Shown: positions 9,260 through 18,335 of the stretch, piece after piece
How positions within the stretch are numbered: the first letter of the stretch is position 1
How the letters are laid out: the number at the start of each line of letters is the position of its first letter
DNA from: Prochlorococcus sp. AG-347-K20
Lineage (GTDB): Bacteria; Cyanobacteriota; Cyanobacteriia; PCC-6307; Cyanobiaceae
DNA length: 64,000 nucleotides
Assembly (NCBI GenBank): GCA_003281315.1
Contig: QCCH01000001.1
Coordinates: 1 to 64,000, forward strand
Direction of reading: 5' to 3'
Position numbers and translations under genes: made by a program
The notes under the pieces: generated by a model
The model's input: the letters and a program-made list of their open reading frames with translations, nothing else
The model's database searches: none
Told to the model about the DNA's origin: nothing

Positions 9260-9975
9260 TAATTCTCGTCATTAAAATTTTTGTATTTTTTATTATCTAT
9301 GGCAATATTTTTGAAATCTATATTTGATTTATTTTTAAGGAATGAAGTTCTCAAATATTGAACTATTTCATCATTTGTTAGTTTTAAATTTACTTTTGGT
9401 GGAGCTTCTTCTTTGAATAATTTGAACCATAAATCTCTTGGAGGATTTGTTTGAATCTCTCCATGTTGAAGGAATGCACCTTTTTTACGAAATTGGGCAC
9501 TACCTATTCTCTTAAACCCATCCTGATCAACTAAATCAGAAATTAATGAAGTCCCAAAACAATTTGTATTAATGCTAGATTTTTGTGAATCACCATATTG
9601 TAAGTTTAGACCTAATTCTCTAAAACTTTTAATTAACCAATTATTGACCATTTCATAACTTAAGACTTTATAGTAGGATTTTTTAAATGTTAATGCATAT
9701 GTTATGCCTCCTGAATGCAGAACAGCACCCCCTCCAGAGGGACGTCTAACAATATTAATTTCTCTATTTGATAATAAATTTTTCCAGTGAAGAGGAATCT
9801 CCTTTTGGTGATAACCAATTGAAAGCCAATCCCCAGTCCAATAGTAGAACCTCAATGTGAGAATTATTTCAGGATTCGAAATAGTCTGATTTAAAGAATT
9901 TAAATCTAAAGCCATTTGATCAAATCCAGGTAAATTATTTGTCGAAAAAATTAAAGCTTGATTTCCTATTCCCAA
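9256..9975 (-). CDS. Lipoate/biotin protein ligase family (LplA-like)
   Basis: 239 residues. The signature RRPSGGGAVLHSGGITYAL-type segment near residues 70-90 marks the biotin/lipoate A/B protein ligase fold (BPL_LplA_LipB). Such proteins attach lipoate or octanoate to E2 and H proteins, though some members act on other substrates. The C-terminal region is short and Asn/Lys-rich. The gene is alone on the minus strand, overlapping the protease gene by 4 bp and divergent from psaM over 136 bp. The family is clear; whether it is a true lipoate ligase is not shown. Confidence 0.78.
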   Translation of the reverse strand: MGIGNQALIFSTNNLPGFDQMALDLNSLNQTISNPEIILTLRFYYWTGDWLSIGYHQKEIPLHWKNLLSNREINIVRRPSGGGAVLHSGGITYALTFKKSYYKVLSYEMVNNWLIKSFRELGLNLQYGDSQKSSINTNCFGTSLISDLVDQDGFKRIGSAQFRKKGAFLQHGEIQTNPPRDLWFKLFKEEAPPKVNLKLTNDEIVQYLRTSFLKNKSNIDFKNIAIDNKKYKNFNDENY

Positions 9976-10111
9976 AGTTAATTTTGTAATTTTATTTATG
10001 ATAATTTTCAGTTAATTTTTTCTTTCAATTTGTTAATTACGTAACATCATTTTGTAATAGTGTTTCAAATCTCCTCTTTTCGGTGGAGAATATAGAAAAT
10101 AATTTTTTACC

Positions 10112-10216
10112 ATGGAGCCAACTCAAACAATAAATCTTATTGCATTAAGCCTCATAGTAGTTATGCATGCAGGAGTTTTAGCACTCAGACTAGGAATTAG
10201 TTTAGGTAGGAACTAG
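10112..10216 (+). CDS. psaM: Photosystem I reaction centre subunit XII
   Basis: A 34-residue protein starting [20 protein letters not shown] and ending LGISLGRN, the expected length and sequence of PsaM. It is a single membrane helix in photosystem I, at the trimer-forming side of the complex. The start ATG follows a GGTGGAG Shine-Dalgarno-like sequence (10083-10089, somewhat far) and an AT-rich TATAGAAAAT stretch that may be part of the promoter. It stands alone between the lipoate ligase-family gene and an unknown membrane protein gene. Confidence 0.93.
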   Translation: MEPTQTINLIALSLIVVMHAGVLALRLGISLGRN

Positions 10217-10301
10217 AGTTTATTAGAAAATTTAACCTTTATAAGGTAATAATATAATAAGACTGAATTGATTTATTCAGTAAAAATTTCTCGTACTTAA
10301 T

Positions 10302-10649
10302 TTGTCAAAATCTTTTTATAAAAATAGTATTTTTCAAAAAAAATATTTAGGGTTTTTATTTATTAAAAGACAACAGAAACAGGATGATTTTGTATCATTA
10401 ATTTTTTTAATTATAAAAATTAGCTTTTCCCTTTTAGCAATAATAAGCCTTATTAAACTTGGCTATAGTTCCAAAGTTAGGTTGACCAGATTAAGGGAAA
10501 TTGAAGACTCATTTTTATACGAAAAATATAGATTTAATGTTTTAACAAGTAAGTTTGATGATTTATTCTCTTCTGATGGTGAGCAAAGATTTATGAAGGA
10601 TCAGGATCAAATAATTTCTAGGGACATTATCAGAGTAATATGGCGTTGA
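10302..10649 (+). CDS. Conserved hypothetical single-pass membrane protein with coiled-coil
   Basis: 115 residues from a TTG start. Residues 1-28 are basic and cytoplasmic-looking, 31-53 form one hydrophobic helix, and 57-90 are charged and likely coiled-coil; the tail ends in RDIIRVIWR. The bitopic layout with a short N-terminus and an outer coiled-coil resembles FtsL/FtsB/DivIC division proteins, but no sequence match is recognised. A stem-loop with T-rich tail follows the stop, so it ends its own transcript before por. The function is unknown. Confidence 0.6.
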   Translation: MSKSFYKNSIFQKKYLGFLFIKRQQKQDDFVSLIFLIIKISFSLLAIISLIKLGYSSKVRLTRLREIEDSFLYEKYRFNVLTSKFDDLFSSDGEQRFMKDQDQIISRDIIRVIWR

Positions 10650-10650
10650 A

Positions 10651-10690
10651 AAGAATGACCTTGAATCATTCTTCTTTTCATTTTTCTATC
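10651..10690 (+). terminator. Intrinsic terminator between the membrane protein gene and por
   Basis: AAGAATGA (10651-10658) and TCATTCTT (10666-10673) form a perfect 8-bp stem with a 7-nt loop. It is followed by CTTTTCATTTTT. The hairpin begins 2 bp after the upstream stop codon, as expected for a Rho-independent terminator, and separates that gene from por. Confidence 0.65.
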
Positions 10691-10703
10691 TAAAATTTAT
10701 CTA

Positions 10704-11708
10704 GTGAGTAAGAACATTAAGGGTTTAGTCCTAATAACAGGAACAACCTCAGGAGTTGGATTAAATACTCTAAAACCTCTTTTAAGATTTGGATGGGAGG
10801 TTATAGCTGTTAATCGATCAAATAAAAGAGCTATAAAAATTGCTGAGGAATCCTTGACAAAAGAGGAAGTTGAAAATGTTCACTTTATAGAAATAGATCT
10901 TTCTAACTTGGATGATGTGAGAAAAGGTTGCGATGAAATATTAGAAAGATTTAAAAAGCCAATAAATTCTCTTATTTGTAATGCAGCAGTTTATAAACCG
11001 AGACTAAAGAGACCTGAAAGGTCTCCTCAGGGGTTTGAAAACTCTATGGCAGTAAATCACTTTGGCCACTTTCTTATGATAAACCTTCTTTTTGAAAATA
11101 TTTTATCTTCAGAAAGAGAAATTGTTTTAAATGGAAAATCTACTTTATTCAAGCCAAGAATTACAGTATTAGGAACTGTTACGGCTAATTATTCAGAACT
11201 TGGAGGAAGGATCCCCATCCCTGCCCCAGCTGATTTGGGAGATTTGTCTGGATTCAAAAATGGTTTTTTATCTCCAATAAGTATGGCGAATGGAAAGAAA
11301 TTCAAACCTGGTAAGGCTTATAAGGATAGTAAACTTTGCAATATGGTGACCGTTCAGGAATTATCAAAAAGATATCCTGAAGAGAAAATTATTGTAAATT
11401 CTCTATATCCTGGATGTGTTGCTGATACAAAACTTTTTAGAGATACTCCTTGGTTATTTAGATTCCTCTTCCCTATATTTCAGAAATTCATAACAAAAGG
11501 ATATGTTTCACAAAGATTGGCAGGAGAGAGAGTCGCTCAAGTAGCAACTTACAAAGAATTTGCTAAACCATCAGTCCATTGGAGCTGGGGGAATCGTCAA
11601 AAAACTGGAAGAAAAGCATTTTCTCAAAAGTTGTCAAAAAGAATTATTGATACGAAGACTTCTCAACAAACTTATGATCTAACAAGCCAATTGGTTGGAT
11701 TAGATTAA
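10704..11708 (+). CDS. por: Light-dependent protochlorophyllide oxidoreductase
   Basis: 334 residues from a GTG start. The enzyme uses light and NADPH to reduce ring D of protochlorophyllide, giving chlorophyllide. It is an SDR: cofactor motif TGTTSGVG at residues 12-19, NAA near 93, and the catalytic Y206-x3-K210 pair (YKDSK), with the family-specific Cys at 212. The GTG start places the Rossmann motif at the correct distance. It is convergent with the chlLBN cluster, so light-dependent and dark enzymes for the same reaction sit side by side. Confidence 0.96.
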   Translation: MSKNIKGLVLITGTTSGVGLNTLKPLLRFGWEVIAVNRSNKRAIKIAEESLTKEEVENVHFIEIDLSNLDDVRKGCDEILERFKKPINSLICNAAVYKPRLKRPERSPQGFENSMAVNHFGHFLMINLLFENILSSEREIVLNGKSTLFKPRITVLGTVTANYSELGGRIPIPAPADLGDLSGFKNGFLSPISMANGKKFKPGKAYKDSKLCNMVTVQELSKRYPEEKIIVNSLYPGCVADTKLFRDTPWLFRFLFPIFQKFITKGYVSQRLAGERVAQVATYKEFAKPSVHWSWGNRQKTGRKAFSQKLSKRIIDTKTSQQTYDLTSQLVGLD

Positions 11709-11714
11709 CTAAGA

Positions 11715-12602
<888 letters not shown>

Positions 12603-12654
12603 TTAAAGCTTAAAACTCATCATTATTTATATTCTTGCAGCGTAAATACACATG

Positions 12655-12708
12655 AAATATGTTTCTAAACAAATATGTATTTAATTGTATTAAAAGTGTG
12701 AAATATGT
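12655..12708. repeat. Three copies of AAATATGT upstream of chlL
   Basis: The octamer AAATATGT occurs at 12655-12662, 12671-12678 and 12701-12708, 53-100 bp upstream of the chlL start. The first and third are part of a longer shared TGAAATATGTT. Such spaced copies could be binding sites for a regulator of chlL. AT-rich sequence makes chance recurrence possible. Confidence 0.4.
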
Positions 12709-12746
12709 TCTTATAACTGAATTTTTGGGATTAAATCTATTAGATT

Positions 12747-12764
12747 ATGAGTGAAAATACTCAT
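12747..12764. promoter_or_regulatory. Palindrome/hairpin between chlB and chlL
   Basis: ATGAGT-N6-ACTCAT is a perfect 6-bp inverted repeat 27 bp downstream of the chlB stop. In the minus-strand transcript it could be a processing or attenuation hairpin between chlB and chlL; at DNA level it could be an operator. No long T-run follows, so a strong terminator is unlikely. Confidence 0.45.
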
Positions 12765-12791
12765 GACTTAATTATATTTTATTAGTAAAAA

Positions 12792-14363
12792 TTAACTGAA
12801 ATATGCTTTAGCATCATAAAGAGTTTCATCGCTTATCTCTGGAATTCCTCTCAAGATTGCGTATTTTTCAGTATTTGTTTTAACTTTACCTCTTACAAAA
12901 AATGGAACTTTTGTTAATTCAGCTCTACCAGATTCAGTCCAGATAATTCCTTCTTTAATATTTTTTTCTTTTTTCTCGTCAGAATTTAAAATGTCATTTG
13001 TGTTTGTCGCTGTATGTCCTAAATGGCTTTGATGACCATCAACAAACTCAAAGTCATGTTTGAACATATCAATAAGATGCTCTTCTAAGCCCATCATTAG
13101 GGGATGTACCCAGTCATCAAAAATCACATTTGCTCCTTCCCATCCCATTTGAGGGCTATATCTTGCAGGAACATCTTGAACATGCATTGGAGTACTAATT
13201 ACTGAGCATGGAATGCCGAGTCTTTTTGCACTATGCCTTTCCATTTGGGTCCCTAAAACTAGTTCAGGGGCGACCTTTTTCATGGCATCTTCCACTTCTA
13301 GATAATTGTTAGTTATCAGAGCTTCTACATTAAGATCTTTTGCAGTAGCTCTTACTTGCCTGGCCATTTCCCTGCTATATGTTCCAAGACCCACTACTTC
13401 AAAACCCAATTCTTCCTTAGCAATTTTGGCTGCTGCAATTGCATGTGTTCCATCACCAAAAATAAAAACTCTTTTACCAGTTAGATAATTTGAGTCAACT
13501 GATTTTGAGTACCAAGGAAGTTTTGATTTATTTTCTAATTCTTCTTTATTTGTCAAAGGAAGATCTAATTTCGCATGAACTTCATTTATAAATTCAATCG
13601 TATTTTTTATTCCAATAGGAATAGTATTCGTATATTCCATTCCAAAGTTCCGTTTAAGCCACTCACATGAAGTTTCTGCAATTTCTTGATAAAGACAGAT
13701 ATTTATTTCAGCATCAATCAGTCTTTCAATATCATCAGGACTAGCACCTAATGGAGCAACAACATTTGTATCTATACCTTGTTCCGAAAGTATGCGTTGG
13801 ATTTCGATTACATCATCTCTGCATCTAAATCCTAGTAATGAAGGGCCAAGTATATTAACTTTTGGTCTGCGACCTAATTCCTTCCATCTTAGAGGACTTA
13901 TTTTTTCTGAAGAACTTACTTTTTCTTTTAAAAGGGTTCTTGTTAGTTGATAAAAGGTTTCTGAAGCCCCCCAATTTTCTTTCTTGCTATAAGCAGGTAA
14001 TTCAAGATTAACAATCGGCATATCAAAACCCATACCTTTTGCAAGTGCTCCAGGTTGGTCTTGAATAAGTTCTGCTGTACAACTTTCTCCGACTAAAAGA
14101 GTTTTGGGTTTGAATCGTTCAACCGCTTCCTTAATATTTTTCTTCACTAATTCTGCTGTATCGCCTCCAAGGTCTCTAGCCTGAAAAGTTGTATAGGTTA
14201 CTGGAGGCCTTTGCCCCCTCCTTTCGATCATGGTAAAGAGAAGATCTGCATATGTATCTCCTTGGGGGGCATGAAGCACATAATGAATGTCTTTCATTGA
14301 CGAGGCAATTCTCATAGCACCAACATGTGGTGGCCCTTCATATGTCCAAAGAGTTAATTCCAT
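12792..14363 (-). CDS. chlB: Dark-operative protochlorophyllide reductase subunit ChlB
   Basis: 523 residues. ChlB and ChlN form the catalytic heterotetramer that binds protochlorophyllide and an unusual 4Fe-4S cluster. Asp36 of ChlB, in [10 protein letters not shown], is the known non-cysteine cluster ligand and is present. The C-terminal domain (about 465-520) carries the light-independent reductase tail. chlB starts 5 bp after the chlN stop, so the two are co-transcribed. Length and motifs are normal. Confidence 0.97.
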   Translation of the reverse strand: MELTLWTYEGPPHVGAMRIASSMKDIHYVLHAPQGDTYADLLFTMIERRGQRPPVTYTTFQARDLGGDTAELVKKNIKEAVERFKPKTLLVGESCTAELIQDQPGALAKGMGFDMPIVNLELPAYSKKENWGASETFYQLTRTLLKEKVSSSEKISPLRWKELGRRPKVNILGPSLLGFRCRDDVIEIQRILSEQGIDTNVVAPLGASPDDIERLIDAEINICLYQEIAETSCEWLKRNFGMEYTNTIPIGIKNTIEFINEVHAKLDLPLTNKEELENKSKLPWYSKSVDSNYLTGKRVFIFGDGTHAIAAAKIAKEELGFEVVGLGTYSREMARQVRATAKDLNVEALITNNYLEVEDAMKKVAPELVLGTQMERHSAKRLGIPCSVISTPMHVQDVPARYSPQMGWEGANVIFDDWVHPLMMGLEEHLIDMFKHDFEFVDGHQSHLGHTATNTNDILNSDEKKEKNIKEGIIWTESGRAELTKVPFFVRGKVKTNTEKYAILRGIPEISDETLYDAKAYFS

Positions 14364-14368
14364 AGTTT

Positions 14369-15667
<1,299 letters not shown>

Positions 15668-15781
15668 TTAATTTAAGAAAGTAATTAATAAGTTCTCTTA
15701 CAAAATGAACACATTTAAAAAACTTATATGAATGTTTAAATACTTAAATGAGAATTATGAAAATTATTTTTAGGATATATT

Positions 15782-16150
15782 CTAATTTCTATAGAAGGAA
15801 TTTCCTTGACTTGTTTTTGAAAGCTTCCATACATTTCTAGCTATTTTCGTAGCTAATAATCCTGCTCTTTCTAACTTAGATTTTCCTGGCTTAGCTCCAA
15901 TTAGAGCTGTCACTTCTGAAGTGGTTAAAGGTGCTCCAGTATTTATAGCTAATTGGGTTAACTCCAATCTATCTCTAAGGTTCTTAAGATTTACTTTCTC
16001 AATTTTATCTTCTTCTAACCAGCTAAAAGATGGGTCTTTCTGAGATAGTTTTTGCATCAAACTTAGGCTAACTAATCCAAGAGTTTGATCAGGAGTTAAT
16101 TCTTTTTCAGTACCAGAAACATTTGGTTCTTTTTTTTGAGAAGTTCCCAT
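15782..16150 (-). CDS. Conserved hypothetical protein next to the carboxysome locus
   Basis: 122 residues. The N-terminus is polar ([10 protein letters not shown]...). The rest is predicted helical, with an [15 protein letters not shown] segment near residues 75-90 that looks like a winged-helix or DNA-binding-like helix-turn, followed by basic residues (KSKLERAG...KIARNVWKL). It is divergent from csoS1D, with 97 bp between the starts, so both may be controlled from one region. I do not recognise a named family. A regulator of the carboxysome genes is possible but not demonstrated. Confidence 0.6.
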   Translation of the reverse strand: MGTSQKKEPNVSGTEKELTPDQTLGLVSLSLMQKLSQKDPSFSWLEEDKIEKVNLKNLRDRLELTQLAINTGAPLTTSEVTALIGAKPGKSKLERAGLLATKIARNVWKLSKTSQGNSFYRN

Positions 16151-16247
16151 AAAAATGCATATCTTTTACTTGAAGTTATCGTTTTGTGGTAAGCATGCAA
16201 GTAAATTTAATAGAAAAAATGAACCATTATCCGTTATAGTCGCCTCA

Positions 16248-17018
16248 ATGGAACCAACTTCTAGCTTAAACAGAGGGAAACGAAAAAAAGGGAGTTCTCT
16301 AGTCACAGGATCTGAGGTGCAATCTCAGGCCAGTGGTGCTAGCTGTTTTATTACTACCGATTCAGAAAAGTCTCTGGTATCCAGACAAGCAAGTCAAGTT
16401 GAGCAAATTGAATTAAGAACATATGTTTTTTTAGATTCTCTTCAGCCTCAATTGGCTGCATATATGGGAACTGTTAGTAGAGGTTTTTTACCTATTCCTG
16501 GTGATTCATGTCTTTGGATGGAAGTTTCACCCGGGATGGCTGTTCATAGAGTCACTGATATTGCCCTAAAAGCTAGTAATGTAAGACTTGGTCAGATGAT
16601 TGTTGAAAGAGCATTTGGATCTCTTGCTCTTTACCATAAAGATCAAAGCACGGTTTTACATTCTGGTGATGTTGTTCTAGATGCTATTGGGAGCGAAGTT
16701 AGAAAAAGAACAAAACCTGCTACCAGTTGGACTGAAGTTATTCGAGCAATTACTCCAGATCATGCAGTTTTAATAAATAGACAGAACAGAAGTGGATCGA
16801 TGATTCAATCTGGAATGAGCATGTTTATATTAGAAACTGAACCAGCTGGTTATGTTTTAAAAGCAGCAAATGAAGCTGAAAAGGCATCTAATATAACGGT
16901 TGTTGATGTTAAGGCAGTTGGAGCTTTTGGTAGATTAACTCTCGCCGGGAAAGAAGGAGATGTAGAAGAAGCAGCAGCTGCTGCTATTAGAGCAATTGAA
17001 GAAATTTCAAATTATTGA
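16248..17018 (+). CDS. csoS1D: Tandem-BMC carboxysome shell protein CsoS1D
   Basis: 256 residues from the ATG at 16248 ([15 protein letters not shown]...); an upstream in-frame ATG would add 31 residues lacking family likeness, and 256 is the known length. Two fused BMC folds occupy roughly residues 55-150 and 155-256. CsoS1D forms pseudohexameric trimers that stack and have a gated large pore, proposed to pass ribulose bisphosphate or 3-phosphoglycerate across the alpha-carboxysome shell. A TATAGT box at 16235-16240 lies so close to the start that the message may have almost no leader. rdgB interrupts the link to the main cso operon. Confidence 0.93.
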   Translation: MEPTSSLNRGKRKKGSSLVTGSEVQSQASGASCFITTDSEKSLVSRQASQVEQIELRTYVFLDSLQPQLAAYMGTVSRGFLPIPGDSCLWMEVSPGMAVHRVTDIALKASNVRLGQMIVERAFGSLALYHKDQSTVLHSGDVVLDAIGSEVRKRTKPATSWTEVIRAITPDHAVLINRQNRSGSMIQSGMSMFILETEPAGYVLKAANEAEKASNITVVDVKAVGAFGRLTLAGKEGDVEEAAAAAIRAIEEISNY

Positions 17019-17042
17019 GAATTTTTTAATTTAAACTTTTTT

Positions 17043-17627
17043 TTAACTTAAACCTATCTCTTTTTTTAAAAAAGGTGACATAATTTTTGCAGCTTTACCT
17101 CTACTACCTAATTTATTTAGTTGTGATTGTGAGAGCTCACCGTAAACACAGTTAGACTCTTTTACCCAAAAAATAGATTCGAATTCCCCGTTTGGATATT
17201 TGGGGTTCTTAAGAATTTCTCCCCAGCATATTCCTGTTGTATCTTTAACTAAGTTTCCTGAGGGATCGCACAAAACCATACAACTTATAAATCTTGCACT
17301 CCTATAAGGACTATCAGAAAGTTCATTAATTAATTTTTTAATTTTCTCATCATTAGTTTTGGCATATCGAGCAGAATAAATTCCTGGCCGACCATCTAAA
17401 ACATCTACTTCAAGACCCGAGTCATCAGCTAATGCCCAAGTTTTAGTCTCTAAAGCAGCTGCTTTTGCTTTTAGAAGTGCATTCTCAAAATATGTGTTTC
17501 CAGTCTCTTCGACATTTAAATATTCTGGTTGCTTCTGAACCTTTAAAGACAAAACATCCAGCATCTCTGAAATTTCAGATACTTTTCTTTGATTGCCACT
17601 AGCAATCGTTAGAACTGGAAGGTTCAA
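17043..17627 (-). CDS. rdgB: XTP/dITP pyrophosphatase (RdgB/HAM1)
   Basis: 194 residues. The enzyme hydrolyses non-canonical purine triphosphates (ITP, dITP, XTP) to the monophosphate, protecting DNA and RNA. The N-terminal ASGNQRKVSEI motif and the ALADDSGLEVDVLDGRPGIYSARYA-type core near residues 65-90 are family signatures. It lies on the minus strand between csoS1D and csoS1, convergent with the first and divergent from the second. There is no evident functional link to carboxysomes, but its start borders the csoS1 regulatory region. Confidence 0.94.
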   Translation of the reverse strand: MNLPVLTIASGNQRKVSEISEMLDVLSLKVQKQPEYLNVEETGNTYFENALLKAKAAALETKTWALADDSGLEVDVLDGRPGIYSARYAKTNDEKIKKLINELSDSPYRSARFISCMVLCDPSGNLVKDTTGICWGEILKNPKYPNGEFESIFWVKESNCVYGELSQSQLNKLGSRGKAAKIMSPFLKKEIGLS

Positions 17628-17674
17628 AATAACAAATAAATTTACTGTGAATATTATCTTACTTCAAAGCTTGA

Positions 17675-17731
17675 TACGGAGACAGGAAAGGTTGAACATT
17701 CCACACCTGTATAGACAGGGCCTGTCTCGTA
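17675..17731. promoter_or_regulatory. GC-rich nested inverted-repeat element
   Basis: TACGGAGACAGG (17675-17686) pairs with CCTGTCTCGTA (17721-17731), 11 bp with one bulged G. Inside, CCTGT (17706-17710) pairs with ACAGG (17715-17719) over a 4-nt loop. The alternative pairing AGACAGG-G-CCTGTCT (17713-17727) is a perfect 7-bp inverted repeat. The element stands out by its GC content. It could be a small structured RNA, a leader element or an operator array. Confidence 0.5.
17692..17705 (+). repeat. 14-nt direct repeat, copy 1
   Basis: TTGAACATTCCACA lies in the loop of the GC-rich element and recurs exactly at 17923-17936 next to the csoS1 start, 231 bp away. Confidence 0.55.
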
Positions 17732-17804
17732 CGGAAATAACATAATGTAAATTTTTTCTTAACACAACAGTATGTTTTGATGCACTAACTAATTTCTATA
17801 AGTA

Positions 17805-17833
17805 TTGACATATCAATAGTACCAAGGGTGATA
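17805..17833 (+). promoter_or_regulatory. Possible promoter of the csoS1-rbcLS operon
   Basis: A perfect TTGACA (17805-17810) is followed after 17 bp by GTGATA (17828-17833), a weak -10. The spacing is ideal but the -10 is poor, so this is a candidate only. Transcription from here would give a leader of over 100 nt carrying both downstream palindromes. Confidence 0.3.
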
Positions 17834-17900
17834 AGTTTAACTTATGAATCATAGAAAAAACATTAATGGAGATTTTGTCGAAAACGCTTGACTTATAAGT
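17831..17900. promoter_or_regulatory. Two palindromes with a shared ATAAGT/ACTTAT half-site
   Basis: ATAAGTT-T-AACTTAT (17831-17845) is a perfect 7-bp inverted repeat. ACTTATAAGT (17891-17900) is self-complementary and uses the same half-site in the opposite order. Both precede csoS1. They look like operator sites for a dimeric regulator; a CbbR/LysR-type factor is the obvious candidate by context, not by proven match. Confidence 0.45.
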
Positions 17901-17922
17901 ACTTAATGAAGCATTCTTCGAA

Positions 17923-17936
17923 TTGAACATTCCACA
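17923..17936 (+). repeat. 14-nt direct repeat, copy 2 (csoS1 leader)
   Basis: This is an exact second copy of TTGAACATTCCACA, ending 18 bp before the csoS1 ATG, in the place where a ribosome binding site would be. No Shine-Dalgarno sequence is seen here. Confidence 0.55.
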
Positions 17937-17954
17937 TTTAGTATTTAGTAGACA

Positions 17955-18266
17955 ATGGCTACAGAAACAATGGGTATCGCTCTCGGCATGATCGAGACAC
18001 GCGGACTTGTACCTGCAATCGAAGCAGCAGACGCAATGACAAAGGCAGCAGAAGTTCGCCTTATTGGTCGTGAATTCGTTGGTGGCGGTTATGTCACAGT
18101 ATTAGTTAGAGGCGAAACAGGCGCAGTTAACGCAGCTGTAAGAGCTGGTGCTGATGCTTGTGAAAGAGTTGGTGACGGTTTAGTTGCAGCTCACATTATT
18201 GCTCGTCCTCATAGAGAAGTTGAACCTGCTCTAGGTAACGGTGAATTTCTTGGTCAAAAGGACTAA
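17955..18266 (+). CDS. csoS1: Major carboxysome shell protein CsoS1
   Basis: 103 residues, a single BMC domain. CsoS1 forms the hexagonal tiles of the alpha-carboxysome facets, with narrow pores thought to pass bicarbonate and sugar phosphates. The sequence MATETMGIALGMIETRGLVP and the HIIARPHREVE segment are typical. It is the first gene of the csoS1-rbcL-rbcS-csoS2-csoSCA-csoS4A-csoS4B series. Codon use is less AT-biased than in its neighbours (GGC, CGC, GAC codons at the start), as expected for a very highly expressed gene. Confidence 0.98.
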   Translation: MATETMGIALGMIETRGLVPAIEAADAMTKAAEVRLIGREFVGGGYVTVLVRGETGAVNAAVRAGADACERVGDGLVAAHIIARPHREVEPALGNGEFLGQKD

Positions 18267-18335
18267 TTAAGTAAAGCAAGATTTATAAATTTTGCAAAAT
18301 AATTATTTTCCCTACACAGACCTAAATTTATCCTT

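Larger units (their letters stand above)
17628..17954. other. rdgB-csoS1 intergenic regulatory region (327 bp)
   Basis: This is the longest gene-free stretch in the carboxysome region. It contains, left to right, a GC-rich foldable element (17675-17731), one copy of a 14-nt motif inside that element (17692-17705), a TTGACA hexamer (17805-17810), a palindrome (17831-17845), a shorter palindrome sharing its half-site (17891-17900) and the second 14-nt motif (17923-17936), 18 bp before the csoS1 ATG. No open reading frame longer than about 10 codons starting with ATG is convincing. It is most simply the promoter and leader of the main carboxysome/Rubisco operon. Confidence 0.7.
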
